NCBI GenBank assembly: GCA_030550495.1
Contig: JAUQPG010000002.1
Span: forward strand, 26,113-72,273
Length of the DNA stretch: 46,161 nt
Reading direction: 5' to 3'
DNA from: Candidatus Bipolaricaulota bacterium
Lineage (GTDB): Bacteria > Bipolaricaulota > Bipolaricaulia > RBG-16-55-9 > DRXL01
In this document: positions 1 through 9,351 of the stretch, one piece after another
How the letters are laid out: each line of letters starts with the position of its first letter
Numbering within the stretch: position 1 is the first letter of the stretch
Position numbers and translations under genes: made by a program
The notes under the pieces: generated by a model
What the model was told of the DNA's origin: nothing
The model's input: only the letters and a program-made list of their open reading frames with translations
The model's database searches: none

Positions 1-20
1 TTACACAAGGAGGTCGAACT

Positions 21-1949
21 ATGATCGTCAAGCTGCCCGACGGACGAACCCTTGAGCACAACGGTCCCGCGACTTTGAAGGAAGTGCTCGCCACGACGGC
101 CAAGGAGCTTCTGAAGACCACCGTCGGCGCCAAGCTTGACAGGGAGATCGTCGACTTCCATACGGTGCTGCCCGCTGACGCCACCGTCGAGCTGATCCCT
201 CTGGATTCTCCCGAAGGGGCTGCCATCTATAGACACAGTTATTCGCACATCATGGCGCAGGCCGTGCGCCGGCTCTTCCCCGGCGTCAAATTAGCTATCG
301 GCCCAGCCATCGAAGACGGCTTCTATTACGACTTCGATGTTGATACCCCATTCACCCCCGAAGACCTAGAGAAGATCGAAGCCGAGATGAAAAAGATCGT
401 CACGGAAAACTATCCGTTTGAGCGCTTTGAAGTCTCTAAAGACGAAGCGCGCCATATGCTCAAGGACGAGCCGTACAAGCTCGAACTGCTAGAAGAGATC
501 CCCGACGAGAAGGTCTCGTTCTATCGCGATGGAGATTTTGTTGATTTATGTCGCGGCCCGCACATGCTCAGTACCGGGCAGGTCAAATACTTTAAACTCT
601 TAAACGTTGCTGGGGCATATTGGCGTGGTGATGAGCGCAATAAGATGCTCCAGCGCATCTACGGCACAGCGTTTGTGACCAAGGAAGCGCTGGAGCAGCA
701 TCTGCAGATGCTCGAAGAAGCGAAGAAGCGCGATCACCGCAAGCTCGGCAAAGAGCTCGAGCTCTTTACATTTGATGAGGAAGTCGGGCCGGGATTGCCC
801 CTGTGGCTGCCCAAGGGCGCGATCATCATCGAAGAATTAGAGAAATTAGCCAAGGAGACCGAAGCCAAGGCGGGCTATCTGCGCGTGCGCACGCCCCACA
901 TCTGCAAAGAGTCTATGTATCTGAAGAGCGGGCACCTCCCGTACTACCAAGAGTCAATGTACCCGCCCATGGAGCTGGAAGGCGTCAAGTATTACTTAAA
1001 GCCCATGAACTGCCCGCACCATCATAAGATCTTTGCCGCCGTGCCGCGCAGCTATCGCGATCTCCCCTTAAGATTGGCAGAATACGGCACGGTCTATCGC
1101 TATGAGAAATCCGGAGAGCTCTTCGGGCTGATGCGCGTGCGCAGCATGCAGATGAACGACGCGCATATCTACTGCACGCTCGAGCAATTTGAAGAAGAAT
1201 TTCTCGCGGTCTGCCGGATGTACTTAAATTACTTTAAGCTCTTTGGGATCGACAAGTATCTGATGCGCTTCAGCACCCATGATCCCAAAGAGCTGGGCAA
1301 GAAGTACGTCAACGAGCCTGAGCTCTGGAGGCAGACGGAAGATATGGTGCGACGCGCGCTCGAGAACGGGGGCATCAATTACGTCGAGGTCCCCGGAGAG
1401 GCTGCGTTCTATGGGCCAAAGGTCGACGTGCAGGTCTGGAGTGCCATCGGGCGAGAGTTCACCTTGGCGACGAATCAAGTCGACTTTGCCGTGCCGCGGC
1501 GATTTGGGTTAGTCTATAAGAACGCGCACGGGCAGTATGAGACGCCCATCTGCATCCATCGTGCGCCATTGAGCACGCATGAGCGCTTGATCGGCTTCTT
1601 GATTGAGCACTATGCGGGGGCGTTTCCGGTGTGGCTTGCTCCCGTGCAAGCCGCTGTGCTGCCCATCACAGATCGCCAGCATGAGTACGCGCACAGGGTC
1701 TTGCAGAAGCTCAGAGACGCCAACATCCGTGCGGAGCTTGACGGCAGCAGCCATACGCTTAATTATCGCATTCGGCACCATCAGTCTCAGAAGGTGCCGT
1801 ATATGCTGATCGTAGGTGAGCGCGAGGCCCAGAGCGAGCACGTCGCAGTGCGCCTGCGCACGGGAAAGGACCTAGGCCCAAGACCCCTGGGCGAGGTCAT
1901 CAAGATGATCTGCGAGAAGATCGCTACGCGCTCGCTGGATTTGGAGTGA
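21..1949 (+). CDS. thrS: Threonyl-tRNA synthetase
   Basis: 642 aa; N-terminal TGS-like domain, HxxxH editing motif (YRHSYSHIMAQAV), class II core (MNCPHHHKIF), C-terminal anticodon-binding domain; SD aaggaggt just upstream. Confidence 0.98.
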   Translation: MIVKLPDGRTLEHNGPATLKEVLATTAKELLKTTVGAKLDREIVDFHTVLPADATVELIPLDSPEGAAIYRHSYSHIMAQAVRRLFPGVKLAIGPAIEDGFYYDFDVDTPFTPEDLEKIEAEMKKIVTENYPFERFEVSKDEARHMLKDEPYKLELLEEIPDEKVSFYRDGDFVDLCRGPHMLSTGQVKYFKLLNVAGAYWRGDERNKMLQRIYGTAFVTKEALEQHLQMLEEAKKRDHRKLGKELELFTFDEEVGPGLPLWLPKGAIIIEELEKLAKETEAKAGYLRVRTPHICKESMYLKSGHLPYYQESMYPPMELEGVKYYLKPMNCPHHHKIFAAVPRSYRDLPLRLAEYGTVYRYEKSGELFGLMRVRSMQMNDAHIYCTLEQFEEEFLAVCRMYLNYFKLFGIDKYLMRFSTHDPKELGKKYVNEPELWRQTEDMVRRALENGGINYVEVPGEAAFYGPKVDVQVWSAIGREFTLATNQVDFAVPRRFGLVYKNAHGQYETPICIHRAPLSTHERLIGFLIEHYAGAFPVWLAPVQAAVLPITDRQHEYAHRVLQKLRDANIRAELDGSSHTLNYRIRHHQSQKVPYMLIVGEREAQSEHVAVRLRTGKDLGPRPLGEVIKMICEKIATRSLDLE

Positions 1950-1963
1950 AGGAGAAAGGAGGG

Positions 1964-1990
1964 CCCGGCAGGAAGGGGCTTCCTGCCGGG
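1964..1990. terminator. Perfect 12-bp stem hairpin cccggcaggaag-ggg-cttcctgccggg downstream of thrS
   Basis: Inverted repeat read directly; no strong T-tract, so could be a terminator or dispersed palindrome. Confidence 0.5.
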
Positions 1991-2010
1991 AGGGCCTGCA
2001 TCCTCCGGGC

Positions 2011-2121
2011 CTAGCGGAGGGTCAGCTGAATCACTGAGAAAAACGAAACCAATCCCGTTAGTATTGTCACGAGTGCTGAGCTGGCAAGGATGATCTGCTG
2101 TGAGCGCGAGAGTATCTTCAT
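2011..2121 (-). CDS. Putative 36-aa single-TM small protein (MKILSRSQQIILASSALVTILTGLVSFFSVIQLTLR)
   Basis: ORF with SD-like AAGGGGGA about 9 nt upstream of ATG, hydrophobic segment, followed by hairpin at 1964-1990. Confidence 0.4.
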   Translation of the reverse strand: MKILSRSQQIILASSALVTILTGLVSFFSVIQLTLR

Positions 2122-2212
2122 TGTCTGCATTCCCCCTTGTGCTGCACTGAGCATAGCACAGCGAGGGTGCAGAGTCTGTGCAGGCAAAGTGAAAATTTCG
2201 TGAAAAGAAAAA

Positions 2213-2244
2213 CCCCTCTCCCATAGTCAGCTATGGGAGAGGGG
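2213..2244 (-). terminator. Rho-independent terminator of the vWA/PKD gene
   Basis: Stem cccctctcccatag / ctatgggagagggg followed on the minus strand by TTTTTCTTTTC. Confidence 0.85.
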
Positions 2245-2249
2245 CCAAT

Positions 2250-4520
2250 TTAGCGCACCAGCACGAACTTACTTACTAGTCGGATCTGCTGCCCATTAGG
2301 TCTTGTGACTGTAAGCACGTACCAATAGAGCCCATTGGCTGGGATGCGTGGCCAGCGCAACGTTACTGTCGACCCAGCGCTCTCTTGGGTTATGATCTGG
2401 CGTCCATCTAAGCCGTACACTGTGACTTTCAGAGAGCACCCAGAGCAGTTCTGCACGCTCCAGCGCAACTCTTGAGGCGCGAAGCGCACGCGCTGTTCTG
2501 AAGCCGTCAGCTCGATAAACTCTTGGGGTCTAACGAGCCGGAAGCGCTTGCGTCGGTCAGCGAGCTTCAGTGCCGCGCGTAGTTGTGATGAGACTTTGTC
2601 GATGCGCGCAATCGCACCGTTCATCAGGGCGCGCCACTGCGCGAACGCTATGAGCAGCTTATCGCGGGCGCTTTGGATCAGCTCTGCAGGCGACATGGCC
2701 TCGATGGGGTTAGGTTCGACAGCGAGCGGCCCCAATGCCGACAGCGCATCTTCGGCTTCTGCAAGCAGATCGAGCGCCTCAGTGATGAGGGTCTCGATCT
2801 CATCGAGCTGGTCGCTGGAGTTCTCCGTGAACGCGATCAGCGCGTCGATAGTCTTGTGGATGCGCTGAGCGCGCTCAGAGCTGATTATATTGGCCTCAAC
2901 GAACGCGTCCACGCGAGCGCGCACCCCTTCAGCTCGCCCCGCTAAGGACTCCATCAAGAAGCGCGTATCAGCAAGGGAGACGAGCAGCTCGTTCACGGTC
3001 TCTTGGGTCTGGCTGATAAGCTGGCGGGCGCGCTCATGAGCGCCGAAGCTATTGAGCAGATTGAGCGCTAAGCGCAGGTCTTCCAGGGGCCTAGGGAGGC
3101 TCAAGGTGCGCCCGTGCTCGATGACGTCACGCTTCATCGTGCCGAGCTCATCGCGTCCCTCCGGCGTGATCTTTCTGGCTTCGACGGAGACGGTACAAGA
3201 AGCACTGGCACCTTGAGGATCTCTGACGGTCAGTCTCACGGAGTATGCGCCTTCTTTGTCGGCTTTAAACGACGTGACAGCAGCGGTAGGATCGGCGATC
3301 ACAGCTTGGCTATCGGTGGGCTTGGTGACGAATGCCCACTGGTAGGTCAAGGCTGCTCCTTCGGGATCTGACGAGCCTGAGCCATCGAGAGTGACCGTCT
3401 GGCCGACGAGCACTTGCGCGGGGACAGTACCGCAATTGGCTATAGGAGCCTGATTCGGAGGAGGCGGCGGTGGGGCTTGCGTCACGGTGATCGTCTGCTG
3501 CGCGGTCACAGTAGCCCCGGCATTATCCGTGACGGTGAGCTTGATCGTAACGATCCCTGGATTTGTAGGACAGGTGAAACTCACCGTAGGACCGGTGGCA
3601 TCGGGTTGGCCGTCTCCGTTAAAGTCCCACTCGTATCGGATGATCTGGCCATCGGGATCATAGGAGCCGGAGCCGTCCAGGGTAATAGTCTGGCCGGTAT
3701 TGCACGTGTACGGCTGGGTATCGGGCTGGCCATCGGGGACGGGGCCGGGATCAGCTATCGGCGTCTCATTGAGGGTAGCGACCAATTTCTGCTTGAGGGC
3801 ATTTTCTAGATCCGTGAATGTCCTAACGACTACGACAAAGCCGTTTTGGTGTCCAGCGGGGAAGGGAGGAGCTATCCGACCTGGCTGTGGCCAGACCAGT
3901 TGCAACAGGAAGTTCTTGAACTCTGGCTCTTGTTCGACGCTGCCGATCCCCTCGGCGTCGAGCTGATCGAGCCCTGCGGCTACGGCTTCGTCACGGGCCT
4001 GGAGCGTCTGTCTTTTAGCCTCCTCAGGCGGAGAAGGGAGATTGGGTTGGCCATCGGAGATGACGTTGAAGACCTGGCGTGCCCCCGGGCGGGCTTTGTT
4101 TCCCGTGATCAGCGTGGCCGCAAGGCGAATCCCTGAGACCATTGGCGTGAAGCCGCCACCCTTGATGATCGCCCTCACTCTGGCAGCAACTTCGCCGATG
4201 TTCTCCGCTGTGATGATCGTCATGGGGACTTCAACGCGAGCTCCTGCGATCCTAGTCGATGGATCCGTTAAATTCCCTGAAAACTGCACTAACCCAAATT
4301 CGACCGTACCGTTTTGGGGCACCACGGCTGGGTCGGAGATCGCGTTGGCGATCCCGTTGACCATGGTGATAAAGTCCGAGTTGGAGATGCTGCCCGATCC
4401 GTCCATGATGATCACGATCTGGGTTTTGACCGTGGTGAAGGTCTGAGCGCCAGGTAGAGCCGCCCACAGACAGAGCAGTCCTATACTGACGCAAAGCACT
4501 TTTGCGCTCACGCGCGCCAT
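2250..4520 (-). CDS. Secreted vWA-domain protein with two PKD-like domains and a C-terminal FlgD/T9SS-like Ig segment
   Basis: Signal peptide MARVSAKVLCVSIGLLCLWAALPGAQ; vWA MIDAS-like DGSGSIS; PKD motifs (LDGSGSYDPDGQIIRYEWDFNGDGQPD); C-terminal GLYWYVLTVTRPNGQQIRLVSKFVLVR. Start set at internal ATG (MARVSA) with SD aaggagga upstream. Confidence 0.85.
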   Translation of the reverse strand: MARVSAKVLCVSIGLLCLWAALPGAQTFTTVKTQIVIIMDGSGSISNSDFITMVNGIANAISDPAVVPQNGTVEFGLVQFSGNLTDPSTRIAGARVEVPMTIITAENIGEVAARVRAIIKGGGFTPMVSGIRLAATLITGNKARPGARQVFNVISDGQPNLPSPPEEAKRQTLQARDEAVAAGLDQLDAEGIGSVEQEPEFKNFLLQLVWPQPGRIAPPFPAGHQNGFVVVVRTFTDLENALKQKLVATLNETPIADPGPVPDGQPDTQPYTCNTGQTITLDGSGSYDPDGQIIRYEWDFNGDGQPDATGPTVSFTCPTNPGIVTIKLTVTDNAGATVTAQQTITVTQAPPPPPPNQAPIANCGTVPAQVLVGQTVTLDGSGSSDPEGAALTYQWAFVTKPTDSQAVIADPTAAVTSFKADKEGAYSVRLTVRDPQGASASCTVSVEARKITPEGRDELGTMKRDVIEHGRTLSLPRPLEDLRLALNLLNSFGAHERARQLISQTQETVNELLVSLADTRFLMESLAGRAEGVRARVDAFVEANIISSERAQRIHKTIDALIAFTENSSDQLDEIETLITEALDLLAEAEDALSALGPLAVEPNPIEAMSPAELIQSARDKLLIAFAQWRALMNGAIARIDKVSSQLRAALKLADRRKRFRLVRPQEFIELTASEQRVRFAPQELRWSVQNCSGCSLKVTVYGLDGRQIITQESAGSTVTLRWPRIPANGLYWYVLTVTRPNGQQIRLVSKFVLVR

Positions 4521-4606
4521 AGGAAATCCTCCTTCGTTTGTCACGCTCTGGCGAGCATTATAGCACACAAGGCAAGACAAGCAATGTAACAGGAATCACG
4601 CTGGCT

Positions 4607-5776
4607 TCAGCATCCTGCGGCTTTGCGCAACAATTCAGCTTTGTCCGGGCGTTCCCAGGGGAGATTGAGATCGCTCCGCCCCATGTGTCCATAGGCAGCC
4701 AGCGGTGTGTAGATGGGGCGGCGCAGATCTAATTGCTCGATGATCGCAGCAGGGCGAAAGTCAAAATATCTCTCGATAAGCTTGGCAATCTCGCCGTTGG
4801 GGAGCTTTCCGCTGCCAAATGTGTCGACCGTGATAGCCAGGGGACGAGCTTGGCCAATAGCATAAGCGACCTGGACTTCACATTCACTTGCCAATCCCGC
4901 AGTAACGATATTCTTGGCGACATAGCGCGCATAGTAGCTTGCTGAGCGGTCGACTTTCGTTGGGTCTTTCCCGGAGAAGGCACCGCCGCCGTGGCTACCG
5001 TAGCCCCCGTACGTGTCGACCTCGATCTTGCGCCCGGTCATGCCCGTGTCACCGCAGGGGCCACCGATTTCAAAGCGCCCCGACGGATTGACTAAAATAA
5101 CGGTCTTGGAGTCGAGCCATCGGCCGAGCACAGGGCGGATAACCAGTTCTGTCAGATCATGGCGGATCTGCTCTTGGGAGACGCCTCCATCATGCTGGGC
5201 CGAGAGCACAACCGTATGTGCCCGCACGGGATGGCCTTTCTCATCATATTCGATAGTCACTTGGGATTTGCCGTCAGGGCGCAGATAGGGGAGTCTCTTG
5301 CTGCGGCGCAGCTGGGCGAGCTGGCGCACCAATTGGTGGGCAAGCATGATGGGCAGCGGCATCAGCTCCGGCGTCTCTTGGCAGGCGTACCCGTACATGA
5401 TCCCTTGGTCGCCCGCGCCGATGGCGTCGTAGGGGTCTTCCGAAGAAGATTTAATGACAGCTTGAGCAATATCAGGCGATTGCTCATGAATCGAGACGAG
5501 TACCCCACAGTGATCAGCGTCGAAGCCGTATTCGGGCTTGTCGTAGCCGATCTTTCTGATAGTTTCGCGAGCGATCTTGGCGTAGTCGACGCGCGCTGTT
5601 GTGGTGATCTCCCCAGCGATCAAGACCAAGCCATTCGTGGTGAACGTCTCGCACGCAACGCGGGCATACGGATCTTGCGCGAGTATAGCATCTAAAATGG
5701 CGTCGGAGATCATATCGCACATCTTATCCGGATGCCCTTCCGCTACAGACTCGGACGTAAACAGATACGTGCTCAT
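4607..5776 (-). CDS. metK: S-adenosylmethionine synthetase
   Basis: 389 aa; [49 protein letters not shown]. Confidence 0.98.
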   Translation of the reverse strand: MSTYLFTSESVAEGHPDKMCDMISDAILDAILAQDPYARVACETFTTNGLVLIAGEITTTARVDYAKIARETIRKIGYDKPEYGFDADHCGVLVSIHEQSPDIAQAVIKSSSEDPYDAIGAGDQGIMYGYACQETPELMPLPIMLAHQLVRQLAQLRRSKRLPYLRPDGKSQVTIEYDEKGHPVRAHTVVLSAQHDGGVSQEQIRHDLTELVIRPVLGRWLDSKTVILVNPSGRFEIGGPCGDTGMTGRKIEVDTYGGYGSHGGGAFSGKDPTKVDRSASYYARYVAKNIVTAGLASECEVQVAYAIGQARPLAITVDTFGSGKLPNGEIAKLIERYFDFRPAAIIEQLDLRRPIYTPLAAYGHMGRSDLNLPWERPDKAELLRKAAGC

Positions 5777-5844
5777 AGGGTTTTCTTGGCCAGATATTAT
5801 AACATCCCCCTTGAGCGCGGGCCAGTCGTCGGCTAAGATAAATA

Positions 5845-6633
5845 ATGCTGCCGTTTATACTCTTAGGGGTGCTTCAAGGGCTGACGGAGTTTCTGCCCAT
5901 CAGCAGCTCCGGCCACTTAGCGTTAGCAGAGCAGCTCTTTGGGATTCACAAGCCCGGGATCGTCTTTGATATTTTTGTGCACTTTGGGACTGTGCTCTCG
6001 GTGTTGTGGGTCTTTCGAGGAAGAATCTTTCGCTTAGTGCGTGCGCCCGTGCGCGGGGGAGAAGACTTAAGAGTTTTGGGGATGCTCGTCATGGGCTCTC
6101 TCCCCACGGGGATCTTAGGATTGGCGCTGAACTCTGTTGCTGAAGCAGCATTTGCGCGGAGTTGGGCGGTGGGGCTGGGGTTGCTTCTTACAGCGAGCGC
6201 GCTCTTCTTTGTCGAGCGTTTGAGCAGTCCAAAAACAAAGTCACTCGAACAGCTTAGTTGGCGCGATGCCCTGTGGGTGGGGCTGGCGCAAGGAATCGCA
6301 GTGTTGCCAGGGATCTCGCGCAGTGGGAGCACCATCGCCATGGGGCTGTTTTTAGGGCTTCGTCGGGAGGACGCTGCTGAGTTCTCGTTCTTGCTCTTCA
6401 TCCCTGCGGTCGTGGGGGCAACGCTTCTGAAGCTTGGTGAGGCGCTCTCCGATCCCGCAGCGCACAGCGCTTTGTGGGGCAGCTATCTTGCCGGGACAGT
6501 CGTGGCGTTTCTCTCCGGGGTGATCGCGATTCGCTTTTTGTTGGGATTCGTGCGCGAGCGCCGCCTGACACCGTTTGCAATCTATTGTTATGTTATCGGG
6601 CTTCTTGCCGTGCTATGGAGAATAGCACGATAA
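5845..6633 (+). CDS. uppP: Undecaprenyl-diphosphatase
   Basis: 262 aa; [14 protein letters not shown] and [13 protein letters not shown] motifs, multi-TM. Confidence 0.97.
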   Translation: MLPFILLGVLQGLTEFLPISSSGHLALAEQLFGIHKPGIVFDIFVHFGTVLSVLWVFRGRIFRLVRAPVRGGEDLRVLGMLVMGSLPTGILGLALNSVAEAAFARSWAVGLGLLLTASALFFVERLSSPKTKSLEQLSWRDALWVGLAQGIAVLPGISRSGSTIAMGLFLGLRREDAAEFSFLLFIPAVVGATLLKLGEALSDPAAHSALWGSYLAGTVVAFLSGVIAIRFLLGFVRERRLTPFAIYCYVIGLLAVLWRIAR

Positions 6634-8031
6634 AGTGCGCTCGAAGGCGTGCGCAACGCGCAAGAGTTTCTTCTCTTGGAATTTATCGGCGATAAGCTGG
6701 ATCCCAAAGGGTAGGCCGTTTACTGTGCCCCCAGGAACAGAGATGGCTGGGATGCCCGCTAAGCTGGCGGGCACGGTAAAAATATCTGAAAGATACATGG
6801 CTAACGGATCTTTCAGGCGCTCGCCCAGCTTAAACGCCGGCGTCGGCGATGTCGGCGAGAGAATAATATCTACGCTTTGAAAAGCGTTCTCAAAATCTTG
6901 TCGGATGAGGGCCCGCACCCTCTGAGCCTTCTCGTACCAGGCTTCGTAGTATCCCGCGCTGAGGGCATATGTTCCGATCATGATTCTGCGCTTGACCTCA
7001 GGGCCGAAGCCCCAGTCGCGGCTTTCCGAGAACATCGCTTCGACGGAGTTATCGCTTGCTCGCTTGGTATAGCGCACCCCGTCAAAGCGCGCCAAGTTAG
7101 CGCTCGCCTCCGACGACGAAATTAAATAATACGTCGGGATAGCGTACTCCGTGTGCGGTAAAGAGAGCTCAACGATCTCCGCGCCAAGCTCACGAAAAGA
7201 ATCGATCCAGGACTCGACGCGCGCTTTGGCTTGGCCCGATAGATCACGTATATACTCTTTGGGCACGCCCACGCGAAAGCCCTGAATCTCTTGTCCGAGT
7301 TCTTGGGTATAGTCTTCACTGGGACGGGCTGCGCTCGTTGAATCGAGGGGATCATGCCCAGCGATATAATTTAATAGAATTGCGCAGTCGCGCACGTCCT
7401 TGGTCATCGGGCCGATTTGATCGAGAGAGCTAGCAAATGCGACGAGGCCGTAGCGTGAGACCAGGCCGTAGGTCGGTTTGAGACCCACAATCCCGCAAAA
7501 CGATGCGGGCTGGCGGATTGAGCCTCCGGTGTCGGAGCCCAAGGCACAAATAGCTTCATGGGCGGCAACCGCTGCAGCTGAGCCCCCCGACGAGCCACCG
7601 GGGACGCGCTCCAGATCGTGCGGGTTGCGCGTAGGAAAGAACGCACTGTTTTCAGTAGAAGACCCCATCGCGAATTCGTCTAGGTTTGTCTTGCCCAAGA
7701 TCGTCGCTCCGGCGTCTTTGAGCCTCTTGATGACTGTCGCCTCGAAGATCGGCTGGAAGTTCTCTAAGAATCGTGAAGCGCACGTCGTCTTGAGATCTTT
7801 CGTCACGATGTTGTCCTTGACGGCGATGGGCAGGCCCCGCAAGGGCTTCTCGTGCAAGTGCTCACACTCTTGCAGTAAGCGTTCTTGGGGAGCCAGCGAG
7901 ATGTATGCCCGAATGTGCGGTTCTTTCTCGGCGATGGCACGATAGAGATCTCTGATGACGTCACGGGGGTGGATCTCGCCCTGCTCGATGAGGGCAAGCA
8001 GTTCGTGTAAAGGTCTCTCGTTGAGATTCAT
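6613..8031 (-). CDS. gatA: Glu-tRNA(Gln)/Asp-tRNA(Asn) amidotransferase subunit A
   Basis: 472 aa; amidase signature PGGSSGGSAAAVAA, AVKDNI, LGSDTGGSIRQPASFCG. Confidence 0.97.
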   Translation of the reverse strand: MNLNERPLHELLALIEQGEIHPRDVIRDLYRAIAEKEPHIRAYISLAPQERLLQECEHLHEKPLRGLPIAVKDNIVTKDLKTTCASRFLENFQPIFEATVIKRLKDAGATILGKTNLDEFAMGSSTENSAFFPTRNPHDLERVPGGSSGGSAAAVAAHEAICALGSDTGGSIRQPASFCGIVGLKPTYGLVSRYGLVAFASSLDQIGPMTKDVRDCAILLNYIAGHDPLDSTSAARPSEDYTQELGQEIQGFRVGVPKEYIRDLSGQAKARVESWIDSFRELGAEIVELSLPHTEYAIPTYYLISSSEASANLARFDGVRYTKRASDNSVEAMFSESRDWGFGPEVKRRIMIGTYALSAGYYEAWYEKAQRVRALIRQDFENAFQSVDIILSPTSPTPAFKLGERLKDPLAMYLSDIFTVPASLAGIPAISVPGGTVNGLPFGIQLIADKFQEKKLLRVAHAFERTLSCYSP

Positions 8032-8041
8032 AAAAAAAGCT

Positions 8042-8074
8042 CCAAGTTCTTCTTGGAACTTGAGAACTCAGAAC
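8042..8074. repeat. GTTC-octamer type repeat, intergenic copy
   Basis: Contains GAACTTGAGAACT, reverse complement of AGTTCTCAAGTTC at 15217-15229 inside acs. Confidence 0.6.
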
Positions 8075-8096
8075 ATGCAACTGTCAAACTGTGTCG

Positions 8097-8182
8097 TGCC
8101 GAGGGAGGGATTTGAACCCTCACGGGATATAACTCCCCTACGGTCCTGAGCCGTAGGCGTCTGCCAATTCCGCCACCTCGGC
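8097..8182 (-). tRNA. tRNA-Leu(CAG)
   Basis: Reverse complement GCCGAGGTGGCGGAATTGGCAGACGC...CTCAGGA...GGTTCAAATCCCTCCCTCGGCA; long variable arm; CCA not encoded. Confidence 0.95.
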
Positions 8183-8247
8183 AAGCTAAGAGCTTGAGCT
8201 GCGCCTTCGCCAGCCGGAGGCTGGCAAAGCCTATCTGGTAAAGAAAT

Positions 8248-8276
8248 ATTCTAACACGGCCGACTTGGCTTGTCAA
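8248..8276 (-). promoter_or_regulatory. Sigma70-type promoter for tRNA-Leu (TTGACA-N17-TAGAAT)
   Basis: Read on the reverse complement of 8248-8276. Confidence 0.8.
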
Positions 8277-8304
8277 CCACTCTCAAGGTATACTTACTAA
8301 TCCC

Positions 8305-9195
8305 ATGAGCGATGAATGCTTTATCATTGTAAATCTTTTAGCTGGGCGGGGGCGGTGCCGAAGGCTATGGCCAGCCATCGAGCACGCCTTGAGACGCTCA
8401 AACCTCTCTTTTCGCTATGTATTTACGGAAGCCCCTGGCACGGCTATCGCTATTGCCCAACGCGCAGCGCAAGATTTCTCTACAGTTGTCGCCGTCGGGG
8501 GAGACGGCACTATTCACGAAGTGGCTACTGGCCTAATGGGGACTCAAGCTAAACTTGGGATCATCCCCGCAGGCACGGGGAATGACTTCGTCAAGATGCT
8601 CAGCATTCCCCCCAAAGATCCAGTGCAGGCTATACCCATCTTAGAGCGAGGGCAGACCAAACGGGTGGACGTCGGCCGTGTCGGAGAGCATTACTTTGTC
8701 AATGGGTTTGGGGTTGGGCTCGACGGAGCAGTCGCGTGGAGAGTCTTTCGTAGCTGGCGCTGGCCTTGGCTGGCTCACTGGATCTATCTCTATGCGGCTG
8801 TGAGAGAAGCGCTCTTCTTCCGCAGCGGCGAGTTGGCTGTCCATGGCATGGGGTGGGCCCACGCCGGCACGGTGATGATGCTAGGGGTGTGTAATGGGCA
8901 GTATCTTGCTGGGGATTTCCGACTGGCGCCCCATGCCAAGATCGATGATGGGCTCTTTGATGTCTATCTGATTGCGGACATGCCCCCAATACGGAGGATC
9001 ATGCAGATTCCCAAGGCGCGGCGCGGGCAGCATCTAGGGCTTCCGGAGGTCCAGATCCAACGCACTCCATGGCTCGAGATCATCTCAGAGAGACCGCTAC
9101 TGGGCCATCTTGATGGAGAGCCTATAGAGTTTCCTCCGGGAAGGCTACGAGTTGAGCTCCTGCCCAAAGCATTAGAAGTTATAGCGGGAAGATAA
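8305..9195 (+). CDS. Diacylglycerol kinase / YegS-like lipid kinase
   Basis: 296 aa; VGGDGTIHEVATGL and GIIPAGTGNDFVKML motifs. Confidence 0.95.
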   Translation: MSDECFIIVNLLAGRGRCRRLWPAIEHALRRSNLSFRYVFTEAPGTAIAIAQRAAQDFSTVVAVGGDGTIHEVATGLMGTQAKLGIIPAGTGNDFVKMLSIPPKDPVQAIPILERGQTKRVDVGRVGEHYFVNGFGVGLDGAVAWRVFRSWRWPWLAHWIYLYAAVREALFFRSGELAVHGMGWAHAGTVMMLGVCNGQYLAGDFRLAPHAKIDDGLFDVYLIADMPPIRRIMQIPKARRGQHLGLPEVQIQRTPWLEIISERPLLGHLDGEPIEFPPGRLRVELLPKALEVIAGR

Positions 9196-9209
9196 ACGGC
9201 GAAGCCTGG

Positions 9210-9284
9210 TGGAGCGGGCGACGGGATTCGAACCCGCGACACCTGGCTTGGGAAGCCAGTACTCTACCGCTGAGCTACGCCCGC
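9210..9284 (-). tRNA. tRNA-Gly(CCC)
   Basis: Reverse complement GCGGGCGTAGCTCAGCGGTAGAGTACTGGCTTCCCAAGCCAGGTGTCGCGGGTTCGAATCCCGTCGCCCGCTCCA; CCA encoded. Confidence 0.96.
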
Positions 9285-9295
9285 ATGGCTCATTT

Positions 9296-9324
9296 ATTAT
9301 AGACGCCTCAGGGTTGCTTGTCAA
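9296..9324 (-). promoter_or_regulatory. Consensus promoter for tRNA-Gly (TTGACA-N17-TATAAT)
   Basis: Reverse complement ttgacaagcaaccctgaggcgtctataat. Confidence 0.88.
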
Positions 9325-9342
9325 TACCCCCTTGTTTACAAT
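9314..9342 (+). promoter_or_regulatory. Promoter for thiI (TTGCTT-N17-TACAAT), -10 only 9 nt from ATG
   Basis: -10 TACAAT at 9337-9342, ATG at 9352; implies leaderless or near-leaderless mRNA. Confidence 0.6.
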
Positions 9343-9351
9343 GATAATCCC

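Noticed and set aside
1787-2224. 145-aa minus ORF overlapping the thrS end
   Set aside because: Overlaps conserved thrS; the 36-aa frame with an SD is the better candidate in this interval
5159-5695. 178-aa ORF antisense to metK
   Set aside because: Shadow ORF on the reverse of a highly conserved gene; no SD or recognisable family
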